From JBCDBH01 sp039184055 (GTDB lineage: Bacteria > Acidobacteriota > Thermoanaerobaculia > Multivoradales > J023), in the NCBI GenBank assembly GCA_039184055.1, contig JBCDBH010000069.1, forward strand, positions 1 through 19,895: a stretch of DNA of 19,895 nt, in the 5' to 3' direction. How positions within the stretch are numbered: position 1 is the first letter of the stretch; each line of letters begins with the position of its first letter. Under the pieces are notes generated by a model that did not search any database, was not told the DNA's origin, and saw only the letters and a program-made list of their open reading frames with translations. Position numbers and translations under genes: made by a program. Positions 12,101 to 18,100 of the stretch are shown here, in pieces.

Positions 12101-15100
12101 CGCCGACTTCCTCGTCGATACGCGCTTCGACCGTGGCGCCCCGAGTCGCGCGAATCGCGCCCCGTGGCTGATCGGTGGGGAGCTCGAGCACGGTCAATCC
12201 GTCGAGATGCTCACGCCAATAGGCCAGCTGCCGTGCGCTCCGTCCTTCGTCGAGCCAACGTCGTTGCCACAGGGCGGCGTCGGCGATTTGCAGCGGCAGC
12301 GGCGCCAGCGAAGCTTCGTCTCCCTGCACCAAGGCGTCGTAGAGCGCACCGAGCTCGCGGATGAACACACCCATCGACCAGCCATCGGAGACGATGTGAT
12401 GGAAGGTGGTGATCAAAACGTGCTCGTCGCTGGCGATCGGGATCAGACGCAAACGCAGCAAGGGTGGCGTGGCGAGATCGAAACGAGTCGCCGCCTCGGC
12501 CGCCAGCGCCTGGCTCACCCGGTCGGCGGCATCACCGTCAGCTACATTACCGTCAGCTCCATCACCGCCAACCGCGTCGACAAGCTCATCGACGATGAAC
12601 GGCACCTCGACTCGCTCGTGAATCTCCTGGAACGGCCGACCTTCACGGGCGACGAACGCGGTGCGCAACGCCTCGTGACGGCTCACCACCATGTCGACCG
12701 CGCGACGCAGCGCGTCGAGATCCAAGTCGCCCCGCAACCGGACGCCAAACGGCATGTTGTAGGCGGCATTGCCCGGATCGAGACGATCGAGGAACCACAG
12801 ACGTTGTTGCGCCGACGAGGTCGGCAGCACCACGCGACCCTCGTCGTCCGGGATGCGTTCGAGATGCTCGATCGGTGGCAAAGCACCCGAACGCTCGGCG
12901 TGCTCGACGATCGTCGACAACGCGGCAACGGTGGGCGCCGCGAAGAGCTCACGGAGCGGTAGCTCGACGTCGAAGGTTTCACGGATGCGCGCCATCGCAC
13001 GGGTGGCGAGCAGGGAATGACCACCGAGCTGGAAGAAGTCGTCCTCGATACCCACCGATTCGATATCGAGTACGGTGGCGAAGATCTCGGCGATCCGACG
13101 CTCGGTGTCTGTACGTGGCGCGACATAACGCGCTTCACTCGCCGCTTGCCAATCCGGATCCGGCAGGGCGCGACGGTCCACCTTGCCGGTCGGTCCGAGC
13201 GGCAAAGCGTCGAGCATCACGAACGCCGACGGCACCATGTAATCGGGCAAACTCTCGGCGACATGCGTCCGCAGCGCACCGGTCTCGACGTCGTCGGTCG
13301 CGACCAGATACGCCACCAGGGCGTTCGAGCCGGTCGACGGATCGGGACGATCGATCACCGTCGCTTCCGACACCGCGTCGAGACGCTGCAAGACCGCCTG
13401 GATCTCCCCCAGCTCCACACGGTAGCCACGCACCTTGACCTGACCGTCGATCCGACCGAGGAAAACCAGCTCGCCTTGCTCGTTCCAGCGGCCGAGATCA
13501 CCACTGCGATAGAGCCGCGCCCCGGGCTCGGTGCTCCACGGATGGGGCACGAAGGCTTCGGCGGTACGTGCCGCGCGACCGAGGTAGCCGAGCGCGAGAC
13601 AGTCGCCACCGATCATGATCTCGCCCGCGGCGCCGGCCGGCGCCAGCTCGAGCTGATCGTCGACGACGAGAATCTCACTGCGTGCCATCGGTCGCCCGAT
13701 CGGCAACGACACGAGTGCTTCGTCGCCATCAGTGGCCTGGTACGAGGTCACCGACACCGTCGTCTCGGTGGGGCCGTAGCGATTCAGGAATCTCACATCG
13801 AGCTGCTCGCGGACCCGGCGCGCCAGATCAGGAGCCACCGCTTCGGCACCCGACGCGACCGCACGCAGCGAGTCACAGCCTTCGAGTCCCACCTGATCGA
13901 GCAAGACGGCGAGCTGCGAAGGCAGGATGGCCAACAGGGTCACCTGCTCAGCCTGGACCATCTCGACCAGGTGTTCGGGCTCGCCCCGCCAATCCGGATC
14001 AGCGAACACGATGCAACCACCGGTCGCCAGAGGACCGAAGATCTCCATCACCGAAAGATCGAAGCTGATCGAGGTCTTTTGCAGCAACGCCTCGTAGAGC
14101 GCCGCCTCGGTCTGATGCTCGATGGTCCACAACAGTCGATTGACCAGGGCGCGTTGCGGAATCACCACGCCCTTCGGTCGGCCGGTGGAACCCGACGTGT
14201 ACAGCACGTAGACCGGATGCGAGCTGTCGGCGGCCACCGGCAGAAGCGACGCGGGAGCGTCGTCCGGTGTGAGCAACGCGTCGAGATCGATCACCGCCCC
14301 GGCGAACGGCGGTGCCAGCGGTGCGAGTTTGGCGGTGGTCACGAGGGCGGGACACGGCATCACCTCCGCCGCGTCACGCAGAATCAACTCGAGACGATCC
14401 GTCGGCCACGAGGCGTCGAGCGGCAGATACGCCGCGCCGGTCAGCAAGATGCCGTAGAGCGCGACGGGGAGCTCGAATGAACGTTCGGCGAGCACCGCCA
14501 CCACGCTACCCGGAGCAGCCCCTTCGGCCTGCAGACGATGCGCCACGACGAGCGCGCGACGTTCGAGCTCGGCATAGGTCAACGACTCACCGGCGAAACG
14601 CGCCGCGATGGCGTCGGGCGCGCGTCTGATCTGCTTCGTGACCAGCTCGGCAACGGTCGTATCACCCGGCTTCGGATAGGGCTTCTGACCGGTCGGCAGT
14701 CGCCATGTATCGAGCCGCTGGCGCTCGTCATCACCGAGCATCGGCACCTGGAGCACCGGTCGATCGGGCGCGGCCACCAACGCGCCGAGCAGCAGATCGA
14801 AGTGCTCGATCAGACGCTCCACACGCGCCGGTTCGAAGAGATCGGTGGCATACCCGATCCGGACACGAAGACGATCACCGTCGGCGCCGATATTGACCCC
14901 GAGATCGAATTTGGCGTCCGCCTGCGGCAGCTCGATATCGGCCAGCTCGATCCCGGGCAGCGCCTCGTTCACATCGCGACGGTCTTGCACCGTGAACGCA
15001 ACCTGGGCGAGCGGCGTCCGACTGGTGTCGTGCCGATCCACCAATTCGGCGACCAGACGCTCGAACGGCACGTCCTGGTGGGAAAACGCCGCCAGGACCG

Positions 15101-18100
15101 TCGAACGGACCCGACGCAGCAGCTCGCGGAAGCTCGGATCACCGCTCAGATCGGCACGCAAGACGAGCGTGTTGACAAAGAAACCGATCAGCGGCCCGTA
15201 CTCACCCCGATGACGGCCCGAAATCGGCGCGCCGATCGCGAAATCGCGCTGCCCACTATGACGCGCCAGCACCACCTGGAAAACCGCCATGAGCGTCATG
15301 AAGAGGGTCGTGCCCGATTCCTCGGCGAGCGCGCGTAGCGCGGTGACCCGATCCGCCGGGATCGAGCGATCGACGCTGGCGCCTCGGCCGGTCCACATCG
15401 CCGGACGTGGATGATCGGTGGGCAGCTCGAGCACCGGCAGATCAGCGAGGGTTCGACGCCACCACGCCTGCTGCGAATCGAGCAGATCACCGAGCGTTTC
15501 ACGCTGCCATAGGGCGATGTCGGTGTACTGGACGGCAAGTGGTGGCAAGACCTCCACGATCGACTGCCCGTCGCGATGCGCACGATAGAGAGCAACGATT
15601 TCACCGAGCAGCACGTCCAACGACCAGCCGTCCGACACGATGTGATGCATCGACACCATGAGCACGTAGGCGTCATCGGCGAGCCGGAGCAGGTCGACGC
15701 GGAAGAGCGGTCCGTGCTCCAAATCGAACGGCGAGCGAACCAGATCGTGGAGACGAGCATCGAGCCGCGCCTGGCGATCGGTCTCGCTCAGCGCGCGCAG
15801 ATCGTCGACCGGTAGAGCGAAGGCGTCGTGCGTTCGGATCACCTGCTCGGCGTGATCACCATGCGGCACGAAGACAGTACGCAACGTGTCGTGACGCGCC
15901 ACGACCTGATCGAACGCACCCTGAAGAGCGTCGACGTCGAGCTCGCCCACCAAACGCAACGCCAAAGGCACGTTGTACGCCGGGCTATCGGGTTGCAGCT
16001 GGGCCAACAGCCAGAGTCGTTCCTGGGCCAGCGACATCGGCGCCCGGTCGACCCCATGCGCTTCGATCGGTGGCAAGACGACCTGATCGGCCGTCTCGAT
16101 CGACACCGCCAAACCCTCGACGGTCGGCGTCTCGAAGATCTGCCGCAGCGGAAGATCGACACCCATGCGATCGCGTAGACGCGCGATCAATCTGGTGGCG
16201 AGCAGGGAATGGCCACCCAGAGCGAAGAAATCATCGTGGACACCCACCTGCTCGACACCGAGCACGTCGGCGATCGCGGCGGCGACGTTGCGCTCGCTCT
16301 CGGTTCGAGGCGCGACGTATGCGCGTGTCCCCTGCTCACCCCACTCCGGATCGGGCAGGGCACGACGATCGAGCTTGCCGTTGACGGTGAGTGGGAAACT
16401 CTCCATCGACACGAAGGCCGCAGGCACCATGTATTCGGGAAGGCTCGCCGCGAGATGCGTGCGTAGAGCAGTGGTATCCAACTCCTCGGCTGGATCCTGG
16501 TGCACGAGATAGGCCACCAGCCGCTCGTCACCTTCGACCTCGCGGACCAGCACCGCCGACTGTTCGATGCTCGCATGGGCGCTCAACGCGGCTTCGATCT
16601 CGCCGAGCTCGATGCGGAAACCACGAATCTTGACCTGAAAATCAGCCCGACCGATATAAACCAGCTCACCGTCGACCGTGCGTCGCGCCAGATCGCCCGA
16701 GCGGTACAAACGCGCCCCAGGAACACCCGAATACGGATCGGGAATGAAGCGCTCGGCGGTGAGCGCCGGACGGCCGAGATAGCCTCGCGCGAGGCCCGCA
16801 CCCGCGACCCAGATCTCCCCCACAGCGCCCTCGTAGACCGGCAGCAAATCCGGCCCGAGCAGGTAGATGGCGAGATCGGCCAGCGCCTCACCGATCGGGC
16901 TCAGATACGACCGATCGAGATCCTCGGCCCGCACCTCACGATAGGTGACGTGCACCGTCGTCTCGGTGATGCCGTACATGTTCACCAGACGCGTACGGTC
17001 GCCAAAGCGATCGAACCATGGTTTGAGCGTCGCCAGCTCGAGCGCCTCACCACCAAAAATCACATCGCGAAGCGCGAGCGCATCCGCCGCGACTTCTCGG
17101 GCCTCGATCGCCGCCACCAGCTGTCGGAAGGCCGATGGCGTCTGATTGAGCACCGTCACCTGTTCGTCCCGCAAGAGGTCGACGAAGGCCGCCGGGTCGC
17201 GACTCGTCTCCCACGGCACCACCACCAGGCGACCACCGTAGAGCAATGCGCCCCAGATCTCCCACACCGAGAAGTCGAAGGCGTAGGAGTGGAAGAGCGT
17301 CCACACGTCCGTGGCGCCAAAATCGAAATGCAGATCGCCGGCCTGGAAGAGACGCAGGACGTTACGGTGGGAGACCGGCGTGCCCTTGGGCGTACCCGTC
17401 GAACCCGACGTGTAGATCACATAAGCGGCCTGATCGGGATCGACCGCTGCGTCATGCACCACTGCGTCGAACGTTGCCACGGCCGTGTCGTCGCGCTGAT
17501 CGAGCTCGAGTCTCGTGCCGTCGAAGCTGAGATCCAGCTCGAGATCACTGGTGGTCACCAAAACGCCGATCTCGGCGTCTTCGAGAATGAACGCCAGACG
17601 GTCGCTCGGCGCGCTCGGATCGAGCGGTACGTACACACCGCCAACCGCCAACACACCCAAGATCGCCTCGGCGATCGACACGGAACGACCCAAACACAAA
17701 CCCACGCGCGTCTCGGCACCGACACCGAGCGATTGCAGCTGGCCAGCGAGACGACGCGCCCGCGTCGCCAGCTCGCCGTAGGTCAGGCTCCGTGTCCCGT
17801 CGCTCACCGCTGGGGCATCGCCATTGCGCAGCGCGTGCGCAAAGAAACGCTCATGAAGCGTCGGCGGCGCCAACGGCAGCAGTGCTGGCGGGGTCAAACG
17901 TTGACGCAGGGTCGACTCGTCGAGCCACGGCAGACGCGACAGTGGAAGATCGGGATTCGCGACCACCGTGCGCATCACCCGTTCGAAGACCGTCACGAAA
18001 CGCTCGATCGTCGTGCGATCGAAGAGATCGGTATTCCACTCGAGCGCGCCACGCAGACCATCGTCACTCTCACCCAAGGCGAGGAGCAGATCGAATTTCG

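Noticed and set aside
13017..14480. A 487-codon + strand open frame, with similar ones at 3081-4406 and 11832-12962
   Set aside because: These are the same codon-register antisense artefact over A and C domains; none has a domain, and the NRPS frame beneath is intact and conserved.
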